DNA from: Purshia tridentata | Lineage: Eukaryota; Streptophyta; Magnoliopsida; Rosales; Rosaceae | NCBI GenBank assembly: GCA_003254885.1 | Contig: QANT01006444.1 | Coordinates: forward strand, 1-64,000 | DNA length: 64,000 nucleotides | Reading direction: 5' to 3' | Shown: positions 1-11,561 of the stretch, in pieces | How the letters are laid out: each line of letters begins with the position of its first letter | Position numbering within the stretch: the stretch's first letter is position 1 | The notes under the pieces: model-generated | What the model was told of the DNA's origin: nothing | Database searches by the model: none | What the model saw: the letters and a program-made list of their open reading frames with translations, nothing else | Made by a program: the position numbers and the translations under genes

Positions 1-455
1 AATTTAATCTAAGTGTTTCAAACTCAACTTGTTCAAGCAATCTTCTGCGGGCGCAGGCCACATGTTCTCTTGGAGAACTCACCTAAATGAAAGTCGTGGT
101 GAGGCTGCAACAATCATAATTGGGTTGTTCTTTAGGTACTAAGATTCTCTATCCATTTGCCTGTTCATTTCCCTATCATGATTTTAATTTTGGCCATATA
201 ATTCTTTTCACTTTTTTCTCTTTCTTTCTNTTTCTCTTTCTTTCTTTCTCTATTGTAAAAATTAAGACATGGTAAGGAGATGGGTAGGCAAATGGGTTGA
301 AATCCTTATCCGTTCTCTAGCACTCAACTTCATGAGAATAAAGATACCTAGCAAGGTCGTAATGTGCATCTATCATGAACCTAATCAAGACTAAACTAGG
401 TTCAAACCTACATGGTACCCATGCCTATTGCACAAAAAAAGCATTCATTGTTATT
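1..455. other. Unassigned flanking DNA with pyrimidine tract
   Basis: No open frame or known repeat end is recognised here. A pyrimidine-rich simple tract (CTTT-type) lies at about 211-251 and contains a single N at 230, probably a sequencing gap in the low-complexity run. Bases 447-455 are the left copy of the target duplication of the next element. Confidence 0.6.
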
Positions 456-1515
456 GGGAAATTTTATGCATACCCTAGAATCTATTTTTCTTACCCAATG
501 CCATTTAGTGAAATTTGGACTAGAGTAAAATGACCATAAAAGACATTTGTGTTAAAAAAAAAAAAAAACTGCTTTCCATACCCAACAGTTAATTTCAGAT
601 CTGGTTATCTCTCTCTATCTTAGCTGTCTGAACATCAGCCCAAGCTTAACCTTCATTCGTGCGTCCCTTTCTACTCGACAACGAAACCCTAGTGTGATTT
701 TTGTCCCCATATCATCCAAAGACAGTTGTTTCTAGTACAGTGAAATCATCCATCCGGAGGCTCTAAACGAGGTATGTATGCAAATTATTTTGAATTTTTT
801 GCATTTTTTCATGATTCTACTCTCAATGGGTGATTTTAGAATCGCGACGTGTTCGGTGTTACGTAGCTGAACATGTAGGCAACATTTGGTGGGCAACAAC
901 CGAATAAAACTAACTTCTACCAATGTTGCCTGCCGTGGGAGAAAAATCGAAAAAAATTGATTTTATTACTGTCGGAAAGCGAGTGTCGGATATGAATACA
1001 TTATTCGACACCTGCCTTTAGCATGCGTTGTCAACTTTCAATGGGCAGTCGTATTTTTTTGTAACATTCGGATGCCTGTTACTGAATACTGGGAAGTCTA
1101 CACTTTCTGTATCGTTTTGTAGGGGGCAGAAGAGGCATCTGCCTTTACTCGAGGTAGCTCTGTTGGAACTAAACAAGTTGACCATACTTTTTTCGCTGAT
1201 TCCATTGTTGTTGGAGTATGATGCCTGCTGCAATGGGAGGCGCACGATGGGTGGCGTGATAGGAGGCACGATGGGTGGCGTGATAGGAGGCACGATGGGT
1301 TGCGGTGCTGGTCTTAATTGGGGAAGGTGAACACAAGATGGGTTGGGCATGGAGAGGGTATGATGTGTTGGGTATAGAGAGAAATGGGGAGTAATGAGTT
1401 GGGTAGTTTGGCATAAAGGTAGTATGGTAATTCGGGTTTGGTATAATAAGAGAATGAAATTTCAAAAAAGCAACTGTTGAGTAAAATAAAAAATTGGGTA
1501 TAAATAAAAATTCCC
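456..1515. mobile_element. MULE-like non-autonomous DNA transposon, about 1.06 kb
   Basis: The ends are inverted: left GGGAAATTTTATGCATACCC and right (reverse complement) GGGAATTTTTATTTATACCC, 17 of 20 matching. Both ends are flanked by the same 9 bases, ATTGTTATT, at 447-455 and 1516-1524; a 9-bp duplication is the usual mark of Mutator-like elements. No transposase frame is seen, so it would need an autonomous partner. The interior (about 600-1350) is less AT-rich than the flanks, resembles a gene 5' region (pyrimidine-rich leader, AAACCCTAG at about 687) and holds a 24-bp tandem repeat, so it may carry captured host sequence as Pack-MULEs do. The capture idea is inference. Confidence 0.72.
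1243..1305. repeat. 24-bp tandem repeat, about 2.6 units
   Basis: Two full units (1243-1266, 1267-1290) and a partial third start with CACGATGGG and end with ATAGGAGG. In one forward frame this reads as repeated TMGGVIGG. The repeat lies inside the MULE-like element. I see no reason to call it coding. Confidence 0.85.
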
Positions 1516-1524
1516 ATTGTTATT

Positions 1525-2689
1525 TTACTACTATTGCTATTATTTTAATTTTAAATCAGTGTAGTAGTTGAAAATTTAGTGATTTAAAATTTAATTTATG
1601 AATAATATTTGTTATATTTATATAGATGTATTTATCTGGTGGTTAATATAATGATATATATACTATGATATTATTTTATATATATATACACACACACTTA
1701 GTGAGTATACGGGTGATTCAAATGGGGTTCTTAGCTAGCTAGCTGTACCCGAGAATTTCTAGGCTCTTTGTATCTTGGGGGAATACACTATTCAACCTTG
1801 TGCAGTAGAGGACAAATCATCTCTTGGAGTAGGTCAGTAGCCATTTAATTATAATAGCAACCTTTTATGTTTTTATCAAAAATAATATTCGCCAATCTTT
1901 TTTATTATAGTTAAATGACTAAATAATTTTTAATTTGATTAATTTTTTATAATAATAATTTTTTAAGTAAATTATAAACAATAGACGATCCGGATAATGA
2001 AATAAGTCATAAAGTGGGTCTAAAAGAGTGTTCACATAAACTTACAGGAATTCTATGTTATATATATGTTATATATGTTATCGTATTCAATTTAATACGT
2101 TAAAGCACTAGCTTCTTAATATGTTATATATGTTAAGTTATGGTATTTAATTAAATACCTTTGTGAAGTCTATTTCAGGAATTCCATCGCAGATATTAGA
2201 TTACAAAGTCGTTGAATTTATGAGAAACAGAGTACGTTGAGGACAGAAATGAGTGCACAAGTATTAATTTCAATTAATTACTTTTCAGTCTAATAAAACA
2301 TCCTATGCCTAGTAGCGCCCTATGGGCTATCTCTATGGATAGATAAGCACGTCCATCTCAACATGCTTCTCATTCGCTGCCTACTTCACAATCTTGACGT
2401 CGAATTTAATTTTCTCCTCATAATCTCGATATAACAACAACCAACGGCCCAGATTGTGCAACACTTCCGGCACCAAGGCAGACTGTCACTATATATAGAC
2501 TGATAGGACGACATATGTGTCATGCAAACCTCAGAAGCAAAGTGTTTGGTGCAGCAGCTCGCTGGTAAAGGTGAAGGTGTCACTGGTGCAGATTGCGATG
2601 GGTGATGGTGATGGTGTCGCGATGGGTGCGAGAGAGAGAGAGAGAGCGAGGAAGTGGGAGGCGGGTGAGATGGGTGCTGGTGATGGTAT
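1525..2689. other. AT-rich unassigned DNA
   Basis: No gene is supported. A TA/CA dinucleotide run lies at about 1675-1698. Short repeated phrases containing GTTATATATGTTA occur around 2055-2150. A minus-strand open frame of 65 codons (2386-2583) has no recognisable motif and is probably chance. Confidence 0.55.
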
Positions 2690-2878
2690 CACTAATGCAG
2701 TTCACGGTCGGCTCAGTTTACCGATGGTTGGTGGAGGCCCAAACCCGAAATCGACCATTTATAGTTGACTTGGGCCCCCAATTACTAGTGGGTTGTACCG
2801 ACGTAGAGGAGTGGTTGACGGGTTGGTCGGGCGGCGTCATGCGGTGTTAACGGGTTGGTCGGGACTGCGCCCACCCAT
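2690..2878 (-). mobile_element. hAT-like terminal fragment
   Basis: Read on the minus strand from about 2878 the sequence begins GGGTGGGCGCAGTCCCGACC, which resembles the GGGTGGGCGC-type ends of plant hAT elements. It continues with repeated subterminal phrases (GGGTTGGTCGGG on the plus strand at about 2821 and 2850). I did not find a matching opposite end or an 8-bp duplication, so it is either a fragment or a misread. A GA microsatellite at about 2630-2647 lies just outside. Confidence 0.35.
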
Positions 2879-3272
2879 ATGTTGGAGAGTAAATGAATAA
2901 TTTTACCCCTAAAGTAAACATAAATCTTAATAGATTTACATTTTGTACTAGAATAACAACTGATCGAATTACAGTTTTAAAAAAACAAAAGGTTTGAACC
3001 TTTGATGATCATTTTGATACAAAATTTAATTTGAAAATCAAAGGGGCCTAGACACAAACTATTGGTACAATTAATTCTAAAATGTTTTTTACAAATAAGT
3101 CAATATATACTGTTTAGCATTTCTTAAAGTTATGAGGGCTTTTAAGAAGAATGGTTCTATTTCCAGCCACCTTATTTTTACACCTATTTTTATATTTAAA
3201 AAAATATTAAAATATTTTTCACACTTTTCATTATTTTTATAATACCTTTTGATATACAAACTAAAATATTCA
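2879..3272. other. AT-rich unassigned DNA
   Basis: Nothing is recognised; the stretch is strongly AT-rich and has no supported frame. Confidence 0.5.
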
Positions 3273-3281
3273 ATCAAGAAA

Positions 3282-3469
3282 CAATAATACTATCCTTACC
3301 ATTTTTTTTATACTATCTTACATTTCATTATTGTATTAGCAAGGTATTTTTTTATTTTTAAGATTTTTATTTTTATTTTTATAATGTCTAATGTATGAAT
3401 GTCATGTAAATTGCCACGTATGATAGTATAAAATTATGGTATAAAAATGTGATAAGTGTAGCATTATTG
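3282..3469. mobile_element. MULE-type MITE, 188 bp
   Basis: The element begins CAATAATACTATCCTTACC and its right end, reverse-complemented, begins CAATAATGCTACACTTATC. The inverted similarity continues for roughly 50 bases with small gaps. It is flanked by identical 9-bp direct repeats, ATCAAGAAA, at 3273-3281 and 3470-3478. Small size, inverted ends, no coding capacity and a 9-bp duplication fit a Mutator-type MITE. Confidence 0.78.
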
Positions 3470-3804
3470 ATCAAGAAACATTCTTCCCACTCCTTTTAAC
3501 CATTATCTCCCCCACCTTTAAAAATAAAAAATAAAATTCTTTCTTTCAAAATTGCTCCAGTTAAATATGGCATAATTGAAAACAATGTATTTATAAATTA
3601 GAATTATACTTCTATGTATTTGTCAAGCATTATATATATATACACACACACACATATGCACATATATAGAAATTCCATAGTTTATATGGTATCAAATTTT
3701 CGACCAAGCTATAGATGAATTGGTGCAAAATATATGGACCATTGATCCGCTACTATTGTAATTCAACTTTGATTTGCATTTAAGAGCACTTCCTAGCTTC
3801 AAGC

Positions 3805-3940
3805 CTTCTACCAAAGAACATGGGTTTCATAAATTTGATAACAAAAAATTCATATCAAATTGTTGAAGCACTTCTTATCGGGAACAGTTTGATATGAATT
3901 TTTGGTTACAAAATATGAAACCCATGTTCTTTGGTAGAAG
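3805..3940. repeat. Long imperfect inverted repeat (hairpin)
   Basis: The left arm begins CTTCTACCAAAGAACATGGG at 3805, and its reverse complement ends at 3940. Arms of about 57 bases match closely with a few small gaps around a loop of about 20 bases. A transcript would fold into one long stem. No clear target duplication is seen. It could be a foldback MITE or an RNA-hairpin source. Confidence 0.8.
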
Positions 3941-4700
3941 TGAACTTATAACTAATCTTTTGAAAGAAAGAAACTGACAAGACCCTCCCCGAATTCCACC
4001 CTGGAACTCGGAGTGATCCCGCGGGCATCCAATATCAAGGAAAATCATACCGAAATTTCGGCAGAACCTCCCCTAAAATTGGACGAACCTTCTCTCCATG
4101 CAGACCTGCAAAAACACTTCTAAGCATCACAGCTCCTCTACCACAACCAAAGGGGTCTCCGACCCAATTTCCAAAACCAATCAATTTCCTTTTCAGTAAA
4201 ATTATAGAGCGGTGCAACAAACTTTACTACAAAAAATAAAATACGAAGAGAATGAATTCCTACGGCTTTACAACTTTATAATAGTGCCTCGACGTCTTTG
4301 GCTCGGCTGTTCCACCGCTACAACCTGGGAGGAAAATTAAAACCACCACAAAGGATAAATCTAATAAGATAACTCAGTGAGTGGACATAAACCAAAATAA
4401 GCATTTATAAACTTTTACTCTCAAGTTTCTTAGAATTTCGCAAACCTTCCTTGAAATCCCCTAGTTTTAAAATCACTTTCATAAAATCCACTGGTGCCTC
4501 TATATAAAATAGTATTTTAAAATTCATTTCGAGATTATTTGAAAATCATTAAAACTAATTTTTCGAGATTATTTGAAAATTTTTAAAATCAATCAAACTG
4601 ACAAGTATGAAATCCGAACTGAAAGTTCATAACTTTTGAAAACTTGCTTACGAAATTAATATAACGATGAAAATACTCACCCAAACAGTTACCCACCGAA

Positions 4701-4985
4701 CCTGCCGTACATGTGCAGGGCCCATGACCTGCCGTACGCATGCAGGGCCAATAATCCTGCCGTACATGCGCAGTGCCTACGACCTGCCGTATGCATGCAG
4801 GGCCAATATCCTGCCATACATGTGCACAGCCAGGGTCTATCATACACATGCAGGGCCAATAATTGCCGTACGTGTACACATGCAGGGCCAACAATTGCCG
4901 TACGTGCACGTAGGGCTGCCCTCAAAGGGCAAAGCATCCCGACACACGGCCCAAAGCCTATATGTGTGCCGTGATGGGTCCCAAA
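4701..4985 (-). repeat. 27-bp tandem repeat array plus conserved block (in family B LTR)
   Basis: Units of about 26-27 bases alternate CCTGCCGTACATG... and CCTGCCGTACGCATG.... They are followed by a block shared by nearly all A and B LTRs in the window, ending GATGGGTCCCAAAGACCT. Unit ends CCTGC and GCAGG can pair, giving a small hairpin per unit. Confidence 0.88.
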
Positions 4986-6960
4986 GACCTATATAATCTG
5001 AAAATCTGAAGGGTACTGCAAATGGTGGTTTGAAAATCCTTTTCCCATAAATCTCTTTTTGCCCATAAAAACATATAAACTTTCTAATATTGTGAAATCA
5101 TTATAAAATCCCTATTTCGATAACCAAACCCGTAATATTTCACGATACGAATAACCACATATGTTTACTTTGAGAAATCATAATGTTTCCAAGTACGTCA
5201 AATCCATTTTCATACTCAAAAATCAAATAATATTTCTTGATTAATAAACTCAATTAAAACTCAAATATAAATACGAATTAATTCATAAAAATTCATAAGA
5301 AATTTATAAACAAGGTTTAGGGAATGAAGTCCACTCACAGAGATAGCCTAGCCTTGGTCTCCAAATGGATCGTCCTCGGACTCGGGAGTGTCGCCTAACA
5401 CGAGAACGACAATACGTTAGAATACTATTCAAATTACGATCGTAAAAACACGTGCACATTCTAGGCCTTACGCTCCAAAATTCTAAATTTAATTATAATC
5501 CAACTTAATTTCCTTCTCGACTCAAAACCCATGCCACTAGCTTATTTTTACCCGATAATTTCCTCAATTAACCTCCATTCTATCTAACTTGGTCAAGTGT
5601 CGTCCGGGTGTCGTTTCGACAACCAAAAAGTGTCCAATTTCGCCCCAAACTCACCATTTCTCCGATTTCCTTCAAACCAATTATTCTAAACCTCAATAGA
5701 TCGTTCCTAAAGGTGAAAATCACACCCAATTTTAATTAAATCATCGTAAACACCTTAAATTTCTAGAAATCCCGAAATGGGCATAAGCATCATCGATCAA
5801 ACTTCCAATTTCCTCAATAATTTCCCAAATTTCTCGTTCCAAACTTTGATTATATGTTCTTAATGACGGAAATTACCTTAAATACCTATCAATTTGATTC
5901 GATTTCAAACACCCATGCAAAACCCGAAAACGGCCTATAATCTCCCAAATTCAATCTCTCACAATTCCTGTGGGCTTTTTTTCTCTGAAACTGTGAGCCA
6001 TGAATAATAAATAATTTACTGAAACCACTGTAAAATACGTTTATAAAAACAAGCTGTAAACTTTTACACCAAAATAAAACTGTAAAATAAGTTTTTTGAA
6101 GCACTGCTGGTCCCACTGCCTCGTCTTCTCTTCACTGCCTCCTCAGCTTGCTCAACCTGCAAAACCAAACCCTGCACCCAACCACAGGTGCACCGGGTTT
6201 ACACACAAACCCGGTAAGCTCACTAGAGCTCGTGTGAGTGAAATCTAACTGAAAGACCTCAAATTAATAATTCAGTACAATAATCAATCACACATCAGTG
6301 CACAACCCAGAAATCATAATCCTAAACCTGATCACCAATCCACGAAACCGATCAAATCCACCGTGATCCTTAATTCCTCAAATATCCTCCATTTAACCTC
6401 TAACTGAAGATCACCTTGAATTACACCACAAGGTCCTGACTTAGAATCCCACTAGATTCTCCAATAATCTAGAATCCTCGATATCCATTCAAAACCAACT
6501 TAAACCTCAATTAATCCTTCCACTATCCTCAAATAACCTTTAGAACCCACTAAATCCTCAATTAAAACCACTGATACTCTGAAACATTTTTCTTACCCTT
6601 ACATCTCAGAAGACCTTTGTTACTCAAACCCTGGTAATCAATCCTCGCCTAAACCTTTAAAACCAAGGTTTCTCAACCTCACTGTTACCCTTTTGAGATT
6701 CCCCAGCTTTAAAAGCATTTTATAAATTTCATTGAAAACTCTTTGTAGAAACCTGCGTTTGAAATCCATTTTACAAACTCGTTTAGAAAACAATAAAGCT
6801 GATCAACGTCGCAAATTATAAAACAAGTACTGAAAACTCTGATAAATCAATAAAACTAATCAAGTTCCCAAATATCAATTAAGAACTGAAAGCTGTAATT
6901 CTCAAGAACAACTGTAAGCTAACAATATAAATAAAACCATCGTCTAAGTACCCTGGAAAA

Positions 6961-7158
6961 CTGGCCATACACTCGTACGGAATGCTGCATCGTACGAGCA
7001 GGGCAAATCTAACTGGCCATACACCTGCACGGAATTCTGCATCGTACAGGCAGGGCAAATAACTGGTCATACGTGCACGCAGAGCTGCCCCCAAAGGGCG
7101 AGGCACCGCAACACACGGCCCAAAGCCTATGTGTGTGTCACGATGGGTCCCAAAGACC
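6961..7158 (-). repeat. 52-bp tandem repeat array plus conserved block (in family A LTR)
   Basis: About two units of the type CTGGCCATACACTCGTACGG... are followed by the conserved block ending GATGGGTCCCAAAGACCT. This array type is otherwise seen in family B copies, which makes its presence in an A LTR notable. Confidence 0.85.
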
Positions 7159-7944
7159 TTACTGAATTTATCTGTAGCTGGGTACTCATACGGCAATTTG
7201 AATCCACTTTTAAGTTTTTCAAACCACAACTAATAAAATCTTTTCTGAAAGAACAAAAGTTTCCAAAACTAATAAGTAAAATCAAATCTTTAACTTTGAC
7301 CAAGAATAAACTGAGTTCTTAAAATCAGTTTCCCAAAACCGAAATCCACATCAAATCCCCTTAACAAACAATAACCTTAAAATCCTGGAAATCCCAATCC
7401 TAACCAAAAGTCTCCACCTGAACTCACCGGTCCTCAACAAACCACTAATCCTTACTTAGGCCTCCGTCAATCCTTTAATCCTCGGAAATTCCATTTCTAA
7501 TTTCGTAACCCCCCTTAACTAGTAACTCGCAACCCAAACCAAATAGGCACACAACAAGCAAGTAACTACTAAACTACTAATTAAATAATCTTAAGTTCAC
7601 TCACAGTGACTGTGCGAAAAGACCGAACTGCCCTTCGTGTCCTCCGTGGCTCCTTTGCTCGGATTCTAAAATCCGGCAGCATAACGGCATCGGGAATACA
7701 AATTCCCAAGCCGCGCGTACCTGTTAAAACCAGACAGTCCAAGAAATAAACAAGAATTCATAAAAAATCCAACAAACAACCGAAACGTCGGGAACCACCC
7801 CGCTCGGGGGTTGCCCGCCCCCGAAAAACACACTCGAAAGGTCTAGAAGCTCACCCAAACTCACCGACAAGCTCGGGTGGTTGGCCCGAGGCCAAAAACC
7901 AAGGAACGGTCGCTGGAACCGTCACACGCAGCGGGTCCCGCGAC

Positions 7945-7971
7945 GGTCAACGAACGGTCAACGGCGGTCAA
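7945..7971 (-). promoter_or_regulatory. Three phased W-box cores in family A LTR
   Basis: GGTCAA (TTGACC on the LTR sense strand) occurs at 7945, 7956 and 7966, spaced 11 and 10 bases. TTGAC(C/T) is the core bound by plant WRKY factors. Function in this LTR is inferred. Confidence 0.5.
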
Positions 7972-8638
7972 CTGTCAACTGACAGGACCCTCCCTGAATT
8001 CCACCCTGGAACTCGGAGTGATCCTGCGGGAATCCAATATCAAGGAAAATTCTACCGAAAATTCGGCAGAACCTCCCCTGAAATTGGACTAACCCTTTTC
8101 TCCACGAGACCTGCAAACACACTTCTAAGCATTCACAGCTCCTCTACCGCAACCAAAAGGGGTCTCTGACCCAACAATTTCAATCCAACTAATTAATTAT
8201 TCGAGGGTTGTTAAGGTTGGCTACAAAACTTCGCTGGGAAAAATAAAGCTTACAAAATAACGAAGTTGCTACTAAAAACCACTAAGTTCGCTAGCTTTCC
8301 TCGACGACTTTGGCCCGACCGCTTCACCGCTACCACCTGGGGGAAATTTTAAAACGACAAAAAGAAATAACTAATGAGACGACTCAGTGAGTGGACGGAA
8401 ATAAAAGTATTTAAACTTAAGTTATAACACGATTCATTTATTATAGCAAAAATACCCAAAAAATATAAGTTAATATCAAAACCTTACATCTCTCTCCTTG
8501 GAAATCCCCCAATTTTAAAACTCTTTTTCTTTCTAATCCATTTCATACAGATTTCAAATCAATGTAATCATAGAAAAGAACTTCCTGAAATTCATTTACT
8601 GGAAAATAACTCATAAAACCACCATCTAAGTACCCTGG

Positions 8639-8893
8639 AAAACTGGCCATACACTCGTACGGAATGCTGCATCGTACGAGCAGGGCAAATCTAACTGGCC
8701 ATACACCTGCACGGAATTCTGCATCGTACAGGCAGGGCAAAGATAACTGGCCATACACCTGTACGGAATTCTGCATCGTACAGGCAGGGCAAAGATAACT
8801 GGTCATACGTGCACGCAGAGCTGCCCCCAAAGGGCGAGGCACCGCAACACACGGCCCAAAGCCTATTTGTGTGTCACGATGGGTCCCAAAGAC
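8639..8893 (-). repeat. 52-bp tandem repeat array plus conserved block (in family B LTR)
   Basis: Three full units are followed by the conserved block. Each unit contains an inverted pair: CTCGTACG/CGTACGAG in unit 1 (8654, 8673) and CCTGTACG/CGTACAGG in unit 3 (8758, 8777), the stem being kept although its sequence changes. Confidence 0.88.
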
Positions 8894-9793
8894 CTTACTA
8901 AACTGAACTGATCTGTAGCTGGGTACTTATACGGCATTTTAAAACCACTTTTAGTTTCTCAAAACCACGACTAATAAATTCTTAGAAATCATGACCCTTT
9001 GAAATCCAACGTATTCTCAAAAACTCATGCACGAAATACCAAAATGAGAAAACTGAAATATGTCCAATCTTTTCATAAATCAACTATTAAAGATTACTAA
9101 TCTCACATGAATTATTCAAAGAAAACTCCAATTTCTAAAAACTCATGCTCGAAACACTGAAATGAGAAAACTGAGATATATCCAAAGTTCAAATCAATTA
9201 ATTTAAAAAAATCAACAAACCATGCTCATGAACAATAATATTTCTAAATTAATTTAATCAACGCTTAGATAACTCAACTAAAAATATGAATTAAATCGTA
9301 AAAATTTATAAATGAGTCCACTCACAGTCAAGGAGTCTAGTCTCGTTGCTCGGCTGGGTCGCTCTCAATCTCGGGTGTCGTCCCTGAAATCGAGGCAAAT
9401 GGAGGCCGGAGCTAGACGAAATCCGCGAGCCAAAGGGCGGCGAGCTGGGTTGTTTGCGGGCGTATGAGGGTCAGGCCGTGAGGAGGGAGGTCGGGCTGAG
9501 CTGCCGCTGGCGTGGGGAGGGTCGCCAGTGGCTAGGCCTGGCCGGAGACTGGCCAGATATGGGCTGGATTGTCCACGGGTCGCGCACGTCGCGCGCACAG
9601 AGGGAGAAAGAATCACGGGAGAGAGAAAAGGAAGGGCTAGAGGGCGGCGGGAGGAGTCTGAGTTCGCTGGCTGGCGGCTGGGAACGTCGCCGGTGGGGCG
9701 AGGTGGTCGCGCGAAGTGGAGAGGGGAGGGAGATGGCCTGCGAGTTTTCTGGGGGAGGTGGGCTGCGCGTGGGGAAAAAAAAGGGGGAAAGAG

Positions 9794-9816
9794 GAAATTT
9801 CCAGAAAATTCTGGAA
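9794..9816. promoter_or_regulatory. Heat-shock-element-like array, five triplets
   Basis: Five alternating GAA/TTC triplets, each separated by two bases, lie between the LTR start region and its pyrimidine-rich leader. Three or more such triplets form the binding site of heat-shock factors. The core TTCCAGAAAATTCTGGAA is palindromic. Activity is inferred. Confidence 0.6.
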
Positions 9817-11543
9817 ATTTAAACCCACTTTAACATATTTACAAGTTTGCCCCTCACTTTAAACCTCCGTATTTCCCAAACCGTAGCTCCAAATGATGCA
9901 TGCTACATGTCTACGAACTCGTGGAGTCGAGCTCTACGTACTCATGTCCAAGTCAACTTTAAACTCCAAATAATTTACAAAGTCAACCTTGAGCTCTTTT
10001 ATCACGTTCACAACTTTCTAACCGGGGCTCTAAATAACCCATACCGCGTGTCAGTGAACCCATGAGCTCGAGACCTTCCTAACGGACCCAAGGTCAAAGC
10101 TAAAATCTTGTTATACCCAAAAGTCAACGTTGGGCCCTATTATAATGCACTTAAAAGGTACGGGTCGTCACATCAACAACGAAAGTCGCGTTTAGCTAAA
10201 ACAAATTACATGGGCACGTAGAGGAGATCGAGGGGATCGAATCTCAAACCTGGGCCGACGGCCAAAAGTGGCTGGAAAAGGGTGAAATCAGGCCGGAAAA
10301 CCGGCGGCACACCCAACGCCGATCCGCCGTCCACGGCGGTCCAAATGTGCAATCGAACCCACCAACAGGCTGGGCTCGACGAGGGGAGAAGATCTGGGCA
10401 GGTGGGAGGTCGCGTCGCCGCCGGAAACAGCGAGATCGTCGATAGTGACGCCGACTGCCCACTCTCGGATTCTCTCTTTCCGGGCTGTTTCACGGGGCTC
10501 CGCCACCATGGGAAGGAAGAGGGAGAGCCGGCAAGCACGGCGAGCTAAAGACCAGCCCAGCCCGCCGCCGGACGCGCCCCCACGCGCCGGCGAAAGGCGC
10601 GGCTGGGAGAGTGGCTCGCGAGAGAGAGTGGCGCGTCGGGAGGGAGGAGAGAGAGGAACTGCTGGGTTTCTGGGGTTCCGTGCCCTTTTTAAAATCCCAC
10701 TTTTCCAAAATTACAACCTTGCCCCTCACTTTGAACCTCCGTATTTCACAAACCGTAGCTCCAAACGTCGCGTGCTACATGTCTACGAACTCGTGGAGTC
10801 GAGCTCTACGCAACCATGTCAAAGTCAACTCTAAACTCCAAGTAATTTAAAAAGTCAACTTTGAGCTCTTTTATCCCGTTCATAACTTTTTAACCGTAAC
10901 TCGAAATCACCCATGCCGCATGTCAATGAACTCGTGAGCTCAAGACCTTCCTAACGGACCCAAAGTCAACGCGAAAAGTCTTCCCGAACTAAAAGTCAAC
11001 TTTTGCCCTCTTTTAAAAGTCAAAACTTTAAAATTTGAAAACCTCCAAAACGTTTTACTTTCCAAATAAAATCCCGAACATCTTTAAAAAGCTTTTCAAA
11101 ACCACTTTGGAAAGTGCGGGGTGTTACATAAAATCACGACAAACCAAGTCCAGAAACGACCCGAATCAACAAGCAAGTGGCGGCGCCTGGGTACTTTTCC
11201 GGCGTCGTTTCGCGTCGAGGGACGGCGGGATGTCGTGAGGGAGCTCGGGGTGGCCGGCCGGTGGTTGGAGTGTGATTCTCTACCAGTCCCGCTGCCTAAT
11301 ATCGCCGTAGATGGGTCAGCTTGGTGGCAGCAGCACGCTCGCATGCAGGGGAAAAGGAAAGAGCTCGGGAGAGAGAAAGGAGGGAGAACTGGGGGCGATG
11401 GAAAGAGGGGCTGGGTCGTTGGCCGGCGGTTGGGGGGCGTCGCTGGTGGCCTGGGTGAGTAGTCGCGCGCAGGAGGAGAGGGAGGAGGGAAATTCACAAG
11501 CTGGGGGGTATGCGCGAGAAATAAAGGGGAGAGAGAGAGAGAA

Positions 11544-11561
11544 TTCCAGAATTTTCTGGAA
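11544..11561. promoter_or_regulatory. Heat-shock-element-like array, four triplets
   Basis: TTCCAGAATTTTCTGGAA gives four perfect alternating triplets at the same position in the family B LTR as the array at 9794. The central spacer differs (TT rather than AA). Confidence 0.58.

Larger units (their letters stand above)
7980..10172 (-). mobile_element. Family B solo LTR, 2193 bp, perfect TSD
   Basis: The LTR runs from TGACAGGACC at 7980 to GGTCGTCACA at 10172. It is flanked by identical TCAAC at 7975-7979 and 10173-10177. It landed at the edge of the W-box triplet of the surrounding family A LTR, whose sequence resumes at 10178. No internal region is present, so it is a solo LTR formed by recombination. 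A GC-rich leader occupies about 9400-9780. Confidence 0.88.
5960..11128 (-). mobile_element. Family A LTR inserted in family B, itself split by another B LTR
   Basis: The minus-strand start TGTAACACCCCGCAC lies at 11128. The left edge near 5960 is approximate because the usual terminal bases are not seen. Its own sequence is 5960-7979 and 10178-11128, about 3.0 kb. The interruption at 7980-10172 has a perfect duplication. No internal region or primer site adjoins, so it is a lone LTR. It carries the 52-bp repeat array (6961-7158), W-box triplet (7945-7971) and a GC-rich leader (10200-10680). Confidence 0.75.

Noticed and set aside
2517-2850. Overlapping forward frames over a GA-rich stretch
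   Set aside because: Low-complexity GGTGATGGT and GAGAGA runs keep the frames open; no domain.
9454-9822. Open frames of 80-122 codons in both directions in the GC-rich leader
   Set aside because: Several overlapping frames are open at once because the section is GC-rich, and no motif is seen; treated as LTR leader.
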